NCBI GenBank assembly: GCA_963721405.1
Contig: CAVRJA010000014.1
Location: 682,001-746,000 of the forward strand
From: JAFNAG01 sp963721405
GTDB taxonomy: Bacteria; Acidobacteriota; UBA6911
Reading direction: 5' to 3'
Length of the DNA: 64,000 bases
Part shown: one piece after another, positions 7,647-18,042 of the stretch
Position numbering within the stretch: position 1 is the first letter of the stretch
Layout of the letters: every line of letters starts with the position of its first letter
The notes under the pieces: generated by a model
Databases searched by the model: none
Told to the model about the DNA's origin: nothing
What the model saw: only the letters and a program-made list of their open reading frames with translations
Translations under genes and position numbers: made by a program

Positions 7647-9464
7647 TTATCTTGCCTTCATCAGGTCTTTAAGCGTCTCAGATTGAAGGACATCCGGGTT
7701 GGCAACCGGGACAATCCTGAAGCTTCGCTGCATTTTGTGCCCGAGTTCGACCAGCGCCTCGACGTTGGTGCCGGCGCGCCGGAGTGCGAGCGTGATCTTG
7801 TCTCCCGGCCTTTTGCCGGCAATCGAGGCGCTGAAGGCCTGTGCGTCTGCTTTGTTGCCGTCGATGGCGCTGATTTCATCTTTCTCGACCAGGAAGGCCC
7901 TTTTCGCGGGCGAATCGGGTTCTACAGCGGAAACGATCAGTCTGCCGTCGATGTCTTCTACGATCGCGCCCAGCCAGGCATCGGGCAGCGGCACGGGCCT
8001 TTCGAGTTCAAGCCCTGCGTAATTGAGGTACTTGTCGTAATCGATTTCCATCGTCGTCGAGGCGTAGTCGAAAATCTCCCCCAGCGCAACACCGGCGGTT
8101 TGTTCGCAGACGTCGCGAAACTCCTGGTCCGTCCAACCGCGTTTGAGCTGCTTGTAGTACTTCTGATAAAGAGTACGCATGACGGTGTCGAGCGACTTCC
8201 TGTTTCTCGTCTCGTGCCGGATCTTGAGATCGAGCAGCAATCCCAGCGCGTCGCCTTTGCTGTAATAAGAGATTGACTTGACGATTGCGGCGCGGCCGCC
8301 ACGGCCCCCGAACGGCCCCTGGGTCCAGGAATCCCAGCTCGACTGCGTCGCGGACTGGAACAGGCGGCCGGTGCTGTTTTCATAGGCTGCGATTTCCCGG
8401 CGAAAGCTGTCGAGGAGTTCCTCCTGGCTCATGATTCCGGCGCGGGCCGCCATCAGGTTGGCGTAATATGAGGTGAATCCCTCGGAGACCCAGAGCATGT
8501 TGGTCAGGTTGGGCTTGTCATAATCGAACGGCCCGAGGGCGACGGGGCGGATGCGCTTCACGTTGTAGTTGTGGAAATATTCGTGCCCCAGGAAATTCAT
8601 CTGGCGGACCGTCCCCTCGTGCGTGTCCAGTTTCGGGCTGCCGGTGAACGGGACGGTCGTGGAGTTCAGGTGTTCGATGCCGCCGGCGCCGGCGCCGATC
8701 CCCAGGAACGTGTAATGCTTGTACGGGATTTCTCCAATGACAGCGATCCCCTGCCCGACCACGGCCTTCAGGTTCCTCATGAACTGGTCCACGTTGAAAT
8801 TGTTCCCGAGCTTGTGGCCGATGAAATAGTGCGGGACGCCCTTGATTTCGAACGACGGCAGCGATTCCAGGTTGCCCATCAGGATCGGGCTGTCATACAG
8901 GACGTCGAAATCGGGCGCCGCCAGCACATTCGGATTTTTCGGCGAGGCCGGATCGAGGCCGGTTGCTATCGATTTCCAGTTCGGGTTCAGCTTGATTTCG
9001 ACAGTCACGGGGTGCCTGATCTGGCCGGGCACGTACAGGAAGACCCCCGTGCCCACGATGTAGCCGCGGTCTTCTCCCAGGTAAGGATCGGTTACGAACG
9101 TGGATGTGGCCGTCACGTCGTAAGCCAGGTTGAGGAGGGGCGTATTGCCGGTTTGCACCTTCCAGGCATTGGCCGCCTTTTCCCACTTGAGTTCAATCCC
9201 CTTGCCGTCCTCGGCGCGGAAATTCTGCACGTTTTTGGCGAAGTCCCGGATCCCGTAATACCCGGGCGACCAGGCAGGCATCCTGAACTCCTGCGCCGCG
9301 CCTCTGAGGCCCGAGCAGCGGAAGGTCACGTGAAAAGTGTGATTGGCCGGCTGCTCCATGGAGACGGTGAACGCCATCGTCCCCTGAGGTTTGTGTCCGT
9401 AGGCAAACGCGGCGACGAATAGGATTACTGCAAAAGAGGAAGCGGCCCTGGACCTGGTTCTCAT
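7647..9464 (-). CDS. M61 family metallopeptidase with PDZ domain
   Basis: A 605-residue secreted glycyl-aminopeptidase-type enzyme. It has a signal peptide (to about residue 23), an N-terminal beta domain, the catalytic zinc motif H294-E-Y-F-H298 with LWVSEGFTSYYANL downstream supplying the third ligand, and a C-terminal PDZ domain (roughly residues 500-590, WLGAIVEDIDGRLIVSAVEPDSPA start region). Length and order match the M61 family. It cleaves N-terminal residues from peptides in the periplasm or outside. It lies 91 bp upstream of the ADOP permease on the same strand, so peptide processing and transport might be linked, but this is inference. Confidence 0.92.
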   Translation of the reverse strand: MRTRSRAASSFAVILFVAAFAYGHKPQGTMAFTVSMEQPANHTFHVTFRCSGLRGAAQEFRMPAWSPGYYGIRDFAKNVQNFRAEDGKGIELKWEKAANAWKVQTGNTPLLNLAYDVTATSTFVTDPYLGEDRGYIVGTGVFLYVPGQIRHPVTVEIKLNPNWKSIATGLDPASPKNPNVLAAPDFDVLYDSPILMGNLESLPSFEIKGVPHYFIGHKLGNNFNVDQFMRNLKAVVGQGIAVIGEIPYKHYTFLGIGAGAGGIEHLNSTTVPFTGSPKLDTHEGTVRQMNFLGHEYFHNYNVKRIRPVALGPFDYDKPNLTNMLWVSEGFTSYYANLMAARAGIMSQEELLDSFRREIAAYENSTGRLFQSATQSSWDSWTQGPFGGRGGRAAIVKSISYYSKGDALGLLLDLKIRHETRNRKSLDTVMRTLYQKYYKQLKRGWTDQEFRDVCEQTAGVALGEIFDYASTTMEIDYDKYLNYAGLELERPVPLPDAWLGAIVEDIDGRLIVSAVEPDSPAKRAFLVEKDEISAIDGNKADAQAFSASIAGKRPGDKITLALRRAGTNVEALVELGHKMQRSFRIVPVANPDVLQSETLKDLMKAR

Positions 9465-9629
9465 GTCGTCTCCTTTGACGGAGTCACTCGATTCCTGATG
9501 CGCCGGGGGCGCGTCTGATCGGTGACAATACTGTTGTGGAGTCGCATTGTATCGCCGAATCGTTCTGCGGTAAATCCCCGACCCGGCTGCGGCTCAGTGC
9601 CGCGCGCGTCGGCAAGCGGGTGGTTTGCG

Positions 9630-9910
<281 letters not shown>

Positions 9911-10034
9911 ACAAGAGCCGCCGGGCTTTGAGTAGGCCCCGGCCGCCGGCCGGGACCTTGTTTTAGACATTGCCCTCGGCCGGGGGCTTCCTGTGAGCCT
10001 CGCCAGACACTGAAAAAACGAATGGAGGTGGGTC

Positions 10035-12038
10035 ATGCGGTTTGACCGGGACATCTGTTCTGATCTTGGCCTGGCCAGGCGGAAAGAGTGGCTGGTGACC
10101 AACGGCATCGGCGGATTTGCTTCCGCGACCATCACCGGCATGAACACGCGCCGCTACCACGGGCTGTTGACGGCCGCGACCCGGCCTCCCGTCGGACGCA
10201 TGCTGTTGCTGAGCAAGCTGGAAGAACGGCTGTGGGTAGGCGACGCCTCCTTCGATCTTTCCTGTAACGATTACCCTGGCGCCGTAAATCCGCAAGGCCA
10301 TCGCTACCTGATGGAGTTTCGTCTCGAGCCGCTGCCCGTCTTCCTCTACAGTGCCGGCGGGGCGATCGTAGAGAAAACCGTATTCATGGTGCAGGGGGAG
10401 AATTCGACGGCGGTGCGATACCGGCTGCTGCAAAGTCCGGGACCCGCGGTGCATCTGGAACTCCGTTCTCTCATCGCCTTCCGCGACTATCACAGCCTGA
10501 CCAGGGCCAATGCGGCTCTGGACGGGGAGATTCAACGGTCCGACGGCAGCCTGGCTATCACTCCCTATGCCGGGCTGCCCACGCTGTTTCTCAATCACAA
10601 TGGCGGGCAAGTGCTGGCTGGGGGCGCCTGGTATTACAACCTGGAATACGGGGAAGAGCGCGAGCGCGGGCTCGACTGCCAGGAAGATCTCTACAATCCG
10701 TTCGGGTTGCGGTTTGATCTTGGCCGGAGCCAGGCCGCCCTTGTGGCTTCGACCTCGCGGTGCGACGCGAGTCGCATGGAAGAACTGATCGTCGCTGAAA
10801 TCAGCCGTCGCGAGCGACTCCTCGAGGGGTGGGAGGGGTCGGACAGGCTGGTGTGCGACCTGGTGTGCGCCGCCGACCAGTTCCTGGTGCGCCGCGGGGA
10901 GAATCATACGGTCATGGCCGGGTATCACTGGTTTACGGACTGGGGGCGGGATACCATGATTTCACTCCCCGGACTGACGGTGATCCCCGGCCGCTTCGCG
11001 CAGGCAAGACAAATCCTGCTCGCGTTTGCGCAGCACTGCGACCAGGGCATGCTGCCGAACCGGTTCCCCGATGCCGGGGAGGCGCCGGAATACAATACAG
11101 TCGACGCGACCCTCTGGTTCTTCCAGGCCGTTTACAGTTACGTGACGCGAACTTCGGACTATGCGTTTGTCCGCGACCGGCTGTACCGAACCCTCTTGGA
11201 CATCCTTCAGTGGCATTTCCGGGGGACGCGGTACGGCATCGGTGTCGACGGAGACGGCCTGCTCAGCTCGGGCGTTCCCGGCGTCCAACTGACCTGGATG
11301 GATGCGAAGGTCGGCGACTGGGTGGTGACCCCGAGGCACGGCAAGCCGGTGGAGATCCAGGCGCTCTGGTACAACGCACTGCGCGTGATGGAGCATCTGG
11401 CCAACAAACTGGGGGATGCGGAGAACGCACAGCGGCAATCATGGCAGGCACGGAAAGCGAGCCGCAGCTTCAATGAGAAATTCTGGAATTCCGAGAAGCA
11501 GTGCCTGTATGACTGCATCAGCGCGGACACAAGGGACCCGGCGATCCGTCCGAATCAAATTTTTGCCGCAAGCCTTCCTTTCTCGATGCTCCCGCAGGAC
11601 AGGATGCGCCAGGTGGTCGACACGGCGACGCGACACCTGCTGACGCCCGTCGGCCTGCGCAGCCTGTCTCCGGAAGATCCCGACTACCGGGGCAGGTATC
11701 ACGGCGGGCCGGCCGAGAGGGATGCGGCTTACCACCAGGGGACCGTCTGGCCCTGGCTCCTGGGACCATACCTGACGGCGCGCGTTCGCGCCGGAGGAGA
11801 AGCGTGCGGCCCGCGGGAAGAAGCATCGGCTCTGCTTGCAGGAATGCGCGAGCACCTTCAGGATGCGGGCCTTGGAACAGTCTCGGAGATTTTCGACGGA
11901 GACCCGCCGCACGGACCGAAGGGCTGCATCGCGCAGGCGTGGAGCGTGGCCGAGATCCTGCGCTGCGCGGTGGAAGATCTGGCCCTGGCTGCCTCATTTG
12001 GCCGTCGTCCCACGGCGGCGACTCAGACAGGAGGGTAA
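10035..12038 (+). CDS. glycogen debranching enzyme (amylo-alpha-1,6-glucosidase)
   Basis: A 667-residue cytoplasmic enzyme that hydrolyses alpha-1,6 branch points in glycogen or related glucans. The N-terminal domain shows EWLVTNGIGGFASATITGMNTRRYHGLL, the signature of bacterial GDE N-domains; the C-terminal (alpha/alpha)6 barrel (about 260-640) shows GYHWFTDWGRDTMISLPGL, NTVDATLWFFQAVY and AYHQGTVWPWLLGPYL, typical of GH133-like enzymes. A GGAGGTGG just before the ATG supports the start. The gene is followed after one base by the start of a truncated glycosidase gene, so a carbohydrate operon was probably once present here. Confidence 0.92.
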   Translation: MRFDRDICSDLGLARRKEWLVTNGIGGFASATITGMNTRRYHGLLTAATRPPVGRMLLLSKLEERLWVGDASFDLSCNDYPGAVNPQGHRYLMEFRLEPLPVFLYSAGGAIVEKTVFMVQGENSTAVRYRLLQSPGPAVHLELRSLIAFRDYHSLTRANAALDGEIQRSDGSLAITPYAGLPTLFLNHNGGQVLAGGAWYYNLEYGEERERGLDCQEDLYNPFGLRFDLGRSQAALVASTSRCDASRMEELIVAEISRRERLLEGWEGSDRLVCDLVCAADQFLVRRGENHTVMAGYHWFTDWGRDTMISLPGLTVIPGRFAQARQILLAFAQHCDQGMLPNRFPDAGEAPEYNTVDATLWFFQAVYSYVTRTSDYAFVRDRLYRTLLDILQWHFRGTRYGIGVDGDGLLSSGVPGVQLTWMDAKVGDWVVTPRHGKPVEIQALWYNALRVMEHLANKLGDAENAQRQSWQARKASRSFNEKFWNSEKQCLYDCISADTRDPAIRPNQIFAASLPFSMLPQDRMRQVVDTATRHLLTPVGLRSLSPEDPDYRGRYHGGPAERDAAYHQGTVWPWLLGPYLTARVRAGGEACGPREEASALLAGMREHLQDAGLGTVSEIFDGDPPHGPKGCIAQAWSVAEILRCAVEDLALAASFGRRPTAATQTGG

Positions 12039-12039
12039 A

Positions 12040-12198
12040 ATGACTCGCGAGGAAATCAGGCTTCAGGAATCGCGTGAGCGCATCGCGCACTGGAAGCGCT
12101 GGGGACCTTACCTGAGTGAGCGTGCCTGGGGAACAGTGCGGGAAGACTACAGTCCTTTCGGGCGGCTGCATTGGCGGTCCCAGCAAAAATTCCATTGA
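12040..12198 (+). pseudogene. 5' fragment of an MGH1-like glycoside hydrolase gene
   Basis: Starting one base after the debranching-enzyme stop, an ATG opens a 52-residue frame: MTREEIRLQESRERIAHWKR, then WGPYLSERAWGTVREDYS. This is the characteristic N-terminus of the large (about 870-900 aa) MGH1-like glucosidase family, which in intact genes continues with a WEYFPHDHARSRAYRW-like stretch. Here the match stops after REDYSP and the frame ends 15 residues later. The rest of the gene is not found downstream before the next gene, so a deletion has removed it. It may still be translated as a short peptide coupled to the upstream gene. Confidence 0.7.
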
Positions 12199-12315
12199 AA
12201 TCCTGCATCCCGTTTCGTATCTTCAGAATAATTCCCCCATTGGGATGCGCTGATGAACTTCAAGTCTGAAGAGCGTTGCATAGCCGCGATGGAACCGGCA
12301 TGCACTTTTTGACGA

Positions 12316-12343
12316 TCAGCCGGCGGCCGACAGGACCGGCTGA
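12316..12343 (+). terminator. 8-bp stem hairpin upstream of the BNR-protein gene
   Basis: TCAGCCGG (12316-12323) pairs perfectly with CCGGCTGA (12336-12343) across a 12-nt loop, in the 206-bp gap between the truncated glycosidase fragment and the propeller gene. No T-tract follows, so a terminator role is only possible. Confidence 0.3.
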
Positions 12344-12404
12344 CCGCGGACTTCAGTTGTCCGATATTCGCGGGCCGAAGCACGGCCTGCTCGAGGGAAC
12401 CGAA

Positions 12405-15347
12405 ATGCCCAAAAACCTGGTAGTGCGCCTTATAGCCCTGCTCGTGCTGGTGATGGCAGTAGCCGCTCCGGGCACGATTGCCCAGGGACCGCAGACTGCG
12501 GCCCCTCCAGCCCAGCCACCGATTAACCAGTCTGACGAGCCGCTGCTCAAGCCGTTTGTCTGGCGGTCCATCGGCCCGGCAGTGATGAGCGGTCGCGTCG
12601 ATGACATTGAGATGGTCGAGAGCAACCCGTCGATCATATACCTGGGGTATGCCACGGGCGGGATCTGGAAAACCATCAACAACGGTACCACCTGGACCCC
12701 GATTTTCGATACCTACGTCGTTTCCTCGATCGGCGACATCGGGATCAGCCAGTCCAACCCCGACGTGATTTATGTCGGCACGGGGGAGCCGAACAACCGC
12801 CAGAGTTCGTCCTTCGGAGCGGGCATCTACAAGTCGGTAGATGGCGGCAAGAATTTCGAATACACCGGCCTGAAGGAGACTCAAAGCATCGGCCGGATCC
12901 TCGTTCATCCCAAGGACCCGAACATCGCTTATGTAGCGGCGGTGGGACACCTTTTCGGCCCGAACGCCGAACGGGGCCTCTACAAGACGACCGACGGTGG
13001 GAAGACGTGGACGAACACGAAATTCATCGATAACGACACCGGCTTCATCGATGTCGTGATGGATCCGTCCAATCCGAACAACCTGTTTGCGGCATCCTAC
13101 CAGCGGCGGCGTGTGCCCTGGGGATTCAACGGCGGCGGGCCCGGGAGCGCGATCTGGAGGACCACGGACGCAGGGAAGACCTGGACGCGGCTGGCCGGCA
13201 ACGGGCTGCCGAACAATCCGATCATCGGCAGGATCGGCCTCGACATCTGCCGGACCAAGCCCAACGTCGTGTTCGCGCAGATTGAGGTGGGGCCGAGCGG
13301 CGGCACGGGCGCCGGCGTCAATGATGACGGCACCCTGGTGCAACCGGGCCAGCGCGGCGGCGGTGGCGGCGGTGGCGGCGGCCGGGGCGGGCAGCAGGCG
13401 CCGCCCGATCCGAACAAGAGCGGCGTCTGGCGTTCGGACGACGGGGGCAAGTCCTGGCAGTTTCTGAGTAACAACGACAACCGTCCGATGTATTACAGCC
13501 AGATCCGCGTCGATCCGAACAACGACCAGATCGTTTATACGATGGGCGCCAGCGCCTATAAGTCTACGGACGGCGGCAAGACATTCCGCACCCTGGGCGG
13601 CGAAGGTCACGGCGACCACCACGCGTTCCTGATCGACCCCCACAACAGCAACCACCTGCTGATCGGGAACGATGGCGGACTTGACTTCAGCTACGACCAG
13701 GGGGACACCTGGGAAGATATCACCACGATGGCGGTCGGGCAGTTCTACGCCATCAGCGCCGACATGCGCAAACCGTACTACGTGTGCGGCGGCCTGCAGG
13801 ACAACGGGAGCTGGTGCGGTCCCAGCGCCGTAAGGGGCGGCCAGAGCCTCAACACCGACTGGTACCGGATCGGCGGCGGCGACGGGTTCTACACGCAGAA
13901 CGACCCGAACGACTGGACGATCGGCTACTCCGAATCGCAGGACGGCAGCACGAGCCGGTACGATCTGCGCGCCGGCCGCAGCCAGAGCATCCGGCCGCGA
14001 CCGCCGCAAGCGCCGCCGGCACAGCAGGCCGGCGAGGCCGGACAGCGGGGTGCCGGCGCACCCGATGCCGGCGCGGCGCCGCAGCAGGCGGGCGGCCGGG
14101 GTGGGAGCGCGTTCGGCAACATCATCCCGCCTCCTCCTCCGGGCACCGCTTACAGGTTCTACTGGAACACGCCGTTCATCCTCTCGCCGCACGACTCGGA
14201 CATCGTTTACCTGGGTGGCGACCGCCTGTTCCGATCGCCTGACAGGGGCGACACTTATTTTGCATCGCCGGATTTGACGAGGAACATCGGCCGCAACGAC
14301 AGGCCGATCATGGGCGTCCCCGGCACCGCCCCGATGGCCGAGAAACACGACGGCGCAGCCTCCTACAGCAATATCATCACAATCTCGGAGTCTGCGGCGG
14401 GTCCCGGGGTAGTGTGGGTCGGGACCAATGACGGCAACCTTCAGGTAAGCCGCGACGGCGGCGCAACCTGGAAAAACGTCGTCGACGCGGTGCGCGGCGT
14501 GCCCGCTGAGACACACGTGTCGCGCGTGGAAGCGTCGCACTTCGACGGTGGGACCTGCTACGTCACCTTCGACGGCCATCGCACCGACGATCACAAGCCG
14601 TACGTGTTCGTCACGCGCGACTACGGCGCCAGCTGGACGTCTATCGCAAGCAACCTCCCCGAAGGGAATGTAAACGTGATCCGCGAGGATCCCAGGAACC
14701 GCAACCTGCTCTACCTCGGGACCGAGTACGCATTCTACATTTCACTGAACGGCGGCAGGGAGTGGAAGAGGTTCATGAGCGGGCTGCCTTATGTCCGCAT
14801 CGACGATATCCTGGTGCACCCGCGCGACAACGACCTGATCGTCGGCACCCATGGCAGGAGCATCTGGATCATCGACGACATCACGCCGCTGCAGCAGCTC
14901 TCGGATGCCGTGATGGCCGCCGACGCTTATGTGTTTGATGTGCGCCCCAATGTCCAGTGGATCAGCGACACGATGATGAGCCGCGGCGTCGGGGGCGCCA
15001 AACACTTCCGCGGCACGAATCCTCCTGACGGAACCGCCATCAGCTACTATTTGAAGTCGGCGCCGCAGGATGACGTGAAGATCGTCATCATGGACAACAC
15101 CGGCAGGACTGTCCGTGAGCTGACAGGGACGAAGGTCGCCGGCATCAACCGCGTGCGGTGGAACTTCAGCGCCGCACCGCCGCAGGGAGCGGGCGCAGGA
15201 GGAGGCGGTGGACGTGGAGGAGGCGGTGGACGTGGAGGCGGCGGCGGGCAACGGGTGGAGCCGGGCACCTACGTGGCAAAGATCACCATCAACGGCAAGG
15301 ATTTCTACGAGCCGATCGTTGTTGAAGCGGACAATCTCGGCCGGTAG
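12405..15347 (+). CDS. large secreted BNR / sortilin-like beta-propeller protein
   Basis: A 980-residue exported protein. The signal peptide (MPKNLVVRLIALLVLVMAVAA) fixes the start at 12405. It is followed by repeated propeller blades with Asp-box-like strands: GGIWKTINNGTTW, AGIYKSVDGGKNF, RGLYKTTDGGKTW, AIWRTTDAGKTW, GVWRSDDGGKSW, LQVSRDGGATW. Such repeats define the VPS10/sortilin-like glycosyl-hydrolase-related proteins abundant in Acidobacteriota. Two low-complexity linkers, a Gly-rich one near residue 325 and another near residue 940, flank blades. The C-terminal region (about 850-980) resembles a FlgD-like/immunoglobulin-like module (RTVRELTGTKVAGINRVRWNF). Function is probably carbohydrate or protein binding outside the cell; no catalytic residues can be assigned. 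The GAACCG before the start is a weak ribosome site. Confidence 0.85.
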   Translation: MPKNLVVRLIALLVLVMAVAAPGTIAQGPQTAAPPAQPPINQSDEPLLKPFVWRSIGPAVMSGRVDDIEMVESNPSIIYLGYATGGIWKTINNGTTWTPIFDTYVVSSIGDIGISQSNPDVIYVGTGEPNNRQSSSFGAGIYKSVDGGKNFEYTGLKETQSIGRILVHPKDPNIAYVAAVGHLFGPNAERGLYKTTDGGKTWTNTKFIDNDTGFIDVVMDPSNPNNLFAASYQRRRVPWGFNGGGPGSAIWRTTDAGKTWTRLAGNGLPNNPIIGRIGLDICRTKPNVVFAQIEVGPSGGTGAGVNDDGTLVQPGQRGGGGGGGGGRGGQQAPPDPNKSGVWRSDDGGKSWQFLSNNDNRPMYYSQIRVDPNNDQIVYTMGASAYKSTDGGKTFRTLGGEGHGDHHAFLIDPHNSNHLLIGNDGGLDFSYDQGDTWEDITTMAVGQFYAISADMRKPYYVCGGLQDNGSWCGPSAVRGGQSLNTDWYRIGGGDGFYTQNDPNDWTIGYSESQDGSTSRYDLRAGRSQSIRPRPPQAPPAQQAGEAGQRGAGAPDAGAAPQQAGGRGGSAFGNIIPPPPPGTAYRFYWNTPFILSPHDSDIVYLGGDRLFRSPDRGDTYFASPDLTRNIGRNDRPIMGVPGTAPMAEKHDGAASYSNIITISESAAGPGVVWVGTNDGNLQVSRDGGATWKNVVDAVRGVPAETHVSRVEASHFDGGTCYVTFDGHRTDDHKPYVFVTRDYGASWTSIASNLPEGNVNVIREDPRNRNLLYLGTEYAFYISLNGGREWKRFMSGLPYVRIDDILVHPRDNDLIVGTHGRSIWIIDDITPLQQLSDAVMAADAYVFDVRPNVQWISDTMMSRGVGGAKHFRGTNPPDGTAISYYLKSAPQDDVKIVIMDNTGRTVRELTGTKVAGINRVRWNFSAAPPQGAGAGGGGGRGGGGGRGGGGGQRVEPGTYVAKITINGKDFYEPIVVEADNLGR

Positions 15348-15355
15348 GATCAAAG

Positions 15356-15389
15356 GGGCAGGCCGCGCGTTTCAGGGCGCGGCCTGCCC
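15356..15389. terminator. strong GC hairpin between convergent genes
   Basis: A perfect 13-bp stem, GGGCAGGCCGCGC (15356-15368) with GCGCGGCCTGCCC (15377-15389), and an 8-nt loop lie just after the propeller-gene stop. There is no T-run on the plus side, so it may act as a bidirectional or RNA-stabilising stem between this gene and the convergent GH127-like gene. Confidence 0.65.
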
Positions 15390-15545
15390 ACTTCCGGATT
15401 CAATCGCAAAGGTTCCAAGGCGCCACGACGCAATGGAAGAGCTCCTGCAGTCGGGCATCCTCGAGCCATGGATTCCCGGAGTCCGGCAGTCGGAAGTTCG
15501 GGCCCGGAGCCAGATGAGCGCGAGCCGCCGCATCCCACGAGGCTC

Positions 15546-17462
15546 TTACCACAGCACGCGGCGGTGCTTGGGATCGAAATACATGCGGTAGCGCTCCAGC
15601 TCGACGAAGCGATAGAACGGCTTGAAGGCGTTGCGCTGCGACACCACCGGCTCGTTGTCGATCTGGAAGATGGCCGGGTCGTTCGCCAGAGGTTTCATCA
15701 GCCTGTCCAGTTCGTCGTCGCTCGCCGGGATATCCGACAGCCACTTGTGCGGATCCTCCTGGCCGTAAACCGCCGGCCCGCGCACGATGGCGATGCGATT
15801 GGGATGCTGTTCGTCGATCGGCACGCGGCGGAAGTGCAGCGGGATCGTGATCTCCACCGTGTCGCCCGGCTTCCACTCGCGGCTGACCGCAGCCCACTGG
15901 CCCGGCTTGACGTCGGCCATTTGCGCCTGCCCGTTGATCCTGATGGCCATGCCCTTCGACCAGCCCGGGACGCGCAGTTTGAGATCGAACGTCGCCGGCT
16001 GCTCCATCGTCAGCTTGAGAGTGACGGTATCGGCTTCGGGATACTGCGTCGTCTGCACCACTCTGACGATGCCCGACGAGCCCTTCCACTCCACCTCCGA
16101 GGGCAGGTAAAGGTTGACGCAGAGGCTCTTGGCGTCCTTGAAATAAACGAGGTTTGAATACTCGGTGATGTTCTGAAAATACGTGCCCGAGCAGCAGGTG
16201 AACGCGTTCCGCGAGTAATATTTCAGGTCCGAGCCGAGGTGGTAATCCATGTAGTACATGTGCGTGCCGCGATCCTTGATCTGCAGTGCCGCGCCGACGC
16301 CGTTGTACAGCAGCCGCTCGATCCAGTCGCCATAGCGCGCCTCGCCGGTGTACATCATCAGGTATTTCGCGAGCTTGATCGCCGCCCATGAGCAGCAGGG
16401 GCATTCGAAGCTCGCCGAGTAGATTTCCAGCGAATCGCCCAGGGCGCCGTCGGAGTAAACGAAGCGCTCGTCCGGGCCGTACCCGCCGGTGGCATAGGTC
16501 TGGCGCTTCTGCATCCAATCGTAGAAATTCTTCATGATGCGCAGATACTTCTCGTCGCCCGTCACGTCGTAGGCCAGTGCCGCGCTCGAGAAGCTGTTGC
16601 AGTGGCTGTAAGCGTGAACGCCCTGGGCGTCCTTGGGGTCGGCCGTCCCGGCGAATTTGTCCCAATAGGCCGGATAGAGCCAGACGTCCGCGAACTCTCT
16701 GTACATCGACTTGCCGGTAAGCTGGTAGGCGCGGTAAAGGTTCTCCGCCATCGTGTACCACTCGCCGGGGCGGCCGGAGTGCAGTTCCCAGGGCTCGCGA
16801 TTGGCCGGCACGCGGTCGCGATTGAAGGCCGGCACGGCGGCTTCGGTGATCTTGTCGCACAGCGCCAGGGCTTCGGGGTGGCCGCCATAGTGGTGCATGT
16901 CGAGCAGGCCGCCGACCAGCTTCTCATAGGGATAATGGCTCAGGCCGCCGGTCGCGCCGCCGCCGCGTCCGCCGCCGCGCGCCGCGCCGCTGGACATGCC
17001 CGGCCAGCACTTGGCGTATTCGCTGACCAGGATGTTGGCCTTCTCCAGCATGTCCTTGTCGCCGTACGCGCGCTGCATGCGCGCCATGGACTGGAGCCAC
17101 TGGCCGAAGACGGTGTTGGAGTTGGGGCTGGCCCAGCCGCCAAGGGCCCTGCCGGGAGCGTCGGCCATGCCGGCCGCCACGCGATAGCCGTGCAGGATGT
17201 CGTCATTGGAGAGACCCAGGTAGAAATCGCGGCCGGCCGAGGCCTGGCTCTGCCAGCGGCTCTGGCGCAGGGTGACGCCGGCGTAATCAAAGGGCTCGAG
17301 AAGCACCTTCTTGTTGGGGGTCGTCTTGTCCAGGCTCGCCGCCGCGCCTCGTGTGCTTTGCGCTGCCGGCACGTTCCGGGCCAGCGGCGTCAACGCGGCC
17401 GAGGCCGCTGCCGCAGAGCCCATCGTACCCAGGAAATCGCGTCTGCTCAGCTTCTCGTCCAT
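15546..17462 (-). CDS. GH127/GH146-like beta-L-arabinofuranosidase family protein (DUF1680)
   Basis: A 638-residue protein with a Tat signal (SRRDFLGTMG then an Ala-rich h-region), so it is exported folded. The catalytic (alpha/alpha)6 barrel runs from about residue 45 to 430 and carries the cysteine clusters FECPCCSW and TCCSGT. In characterised GH127 enzymes a Glu and three Cys bind zinc and one Cys of the CC pair is the nucleophile, so the visible cysteines support an active site. A C-terminal beta-sandwich follows. The start at 17462 is chosen over one 12 codons upstream because GGAGGG precedes it and the Tat motif follows at once. Substrate specificity (arabinan, glycoprotein or other) is not evident. 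Confidence 0.88.
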   Translation of the reverse strand: MDEKLSRRDFLGTMGSAAAASAALTPLARNVPAAQSTRGAAASLDKTTPNKKVLLEPFDYAGVTLRQSRWQSQASAGRDFYLGLSNDDILHGYRVAAGMADAPGRALGGWASPNSNTVFGQWLQSMARMQRAYGDKDMLEKANILVSEYAKCWPGMSSGAARGGGRGGGATGGLSHYPYEKLVGGLLDMHHYGGHPEALALCDKITEAAVPAFNRDRVPANREPWELHSGRPGEWYTMAENLYRAYQLTGKSMYREFADVWLYPAYWDKFAGTADPKDAQGVHAYSHCNSFSSAALAYDVTGDEKYLRIMKNFYDWMQKRQTYATGGYGPDERFVYSDGALGDSLEIYSASFECPCCSWAAIKLAKYLMMYTGEARYGDWIERLLYNGVGAALQIKDRGTHMYYMDYHLGSDLKYYSRNAFTCCSGTYFQNITEYSNLVYFKDAKSLCVNLYLPSEVEWKGSSGIVRVVQTTQYPEADTVTLKLTMEQPATFDLKLRVPGWSKGMAIRINGQAQMADVKPGQWAAVSREWKPGDTVEITIPLHFRRVPIDEQHPNRIAIVRGPAVYGQEDPHKWLSDIPASDDELDRLMKPLANDPAIFQIDNEPVVSQRNAFKPFYRFVELERYRMYFDPKHRRVLW

Positions 17463-18042
17463 CTTGCCACCCTCCATTTCGGGGCTCGCCCTGCCCATGG
17501 TCGAACATCTACGACGCGGACCCTCTGGCCGGCGCCCGGCCGGTCGGGATCCGCCCTTTGACTCATTGCATGGTTATCCGGAGTATCCAGCGAACAGGGA
17601 CGCGGCCTCCGCGGCATTACCGGCGAGAGGATCCGAGAGCGGTACCTTCGCGCGACGCACGCTGCGCGTCCTGCTCGCCCCACTCCATCCATCCGACGCT
17701 ACCATATCGCGCCGGCTTTGGATCGCCAATCTTTTTTTGCAGGTAAGGCATGCATCCACGTTGACAGGCCAGACGATTTTGAATCCCGGGCACATTTTGG
17801 ATTTTGCCGGGAATCATCTCACCGACAGGATTCTCCGTTCGAGGTTTCAGCGGATCGTACTGGGAGAAAGACCGAAATCAGGTCGGCCGCTACCGTGCTT
17901 TACAGCGGCAATGCCATGTGCCCGGGGACATGCTTGTCGCTATCCGGTTATGTACGGGAAACCGGCCAACCGCCCCTGATTCAACACAGCGGGTTCGCAA
18001 CTTCCCAGATCGGGACTTCGGGACAACGTGGATAACGAGCGG
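17463..18042. other. 580-bp intergenic stretch without recognised gene
   Basis: Only short frames without recognisable sequence occur here, in all directions. The composition is like the neighbours. It should hold the promoter of the GH127-like gene on the minus strand and the terminator of the following hydrolase gene; no clear hairpin or promoter stood out. Confidence 0.5.

Noticed and set aside
10035..12038. Long minus-strand frames opposite the debranching enzyme and the propeller gene (up to about 800 residues)
   Set aside because: Shadow frames of GC-rich coding sequence; the plus-strand proteins carry clear family motifs.
17499..17979. Plus-strand frames of 130-220 residues in the gap after the GH127-like gene
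   Set aside because: Arg/Pro-rich chance frames with no ribosome site, overlapping the start of the real gene on the other strand.
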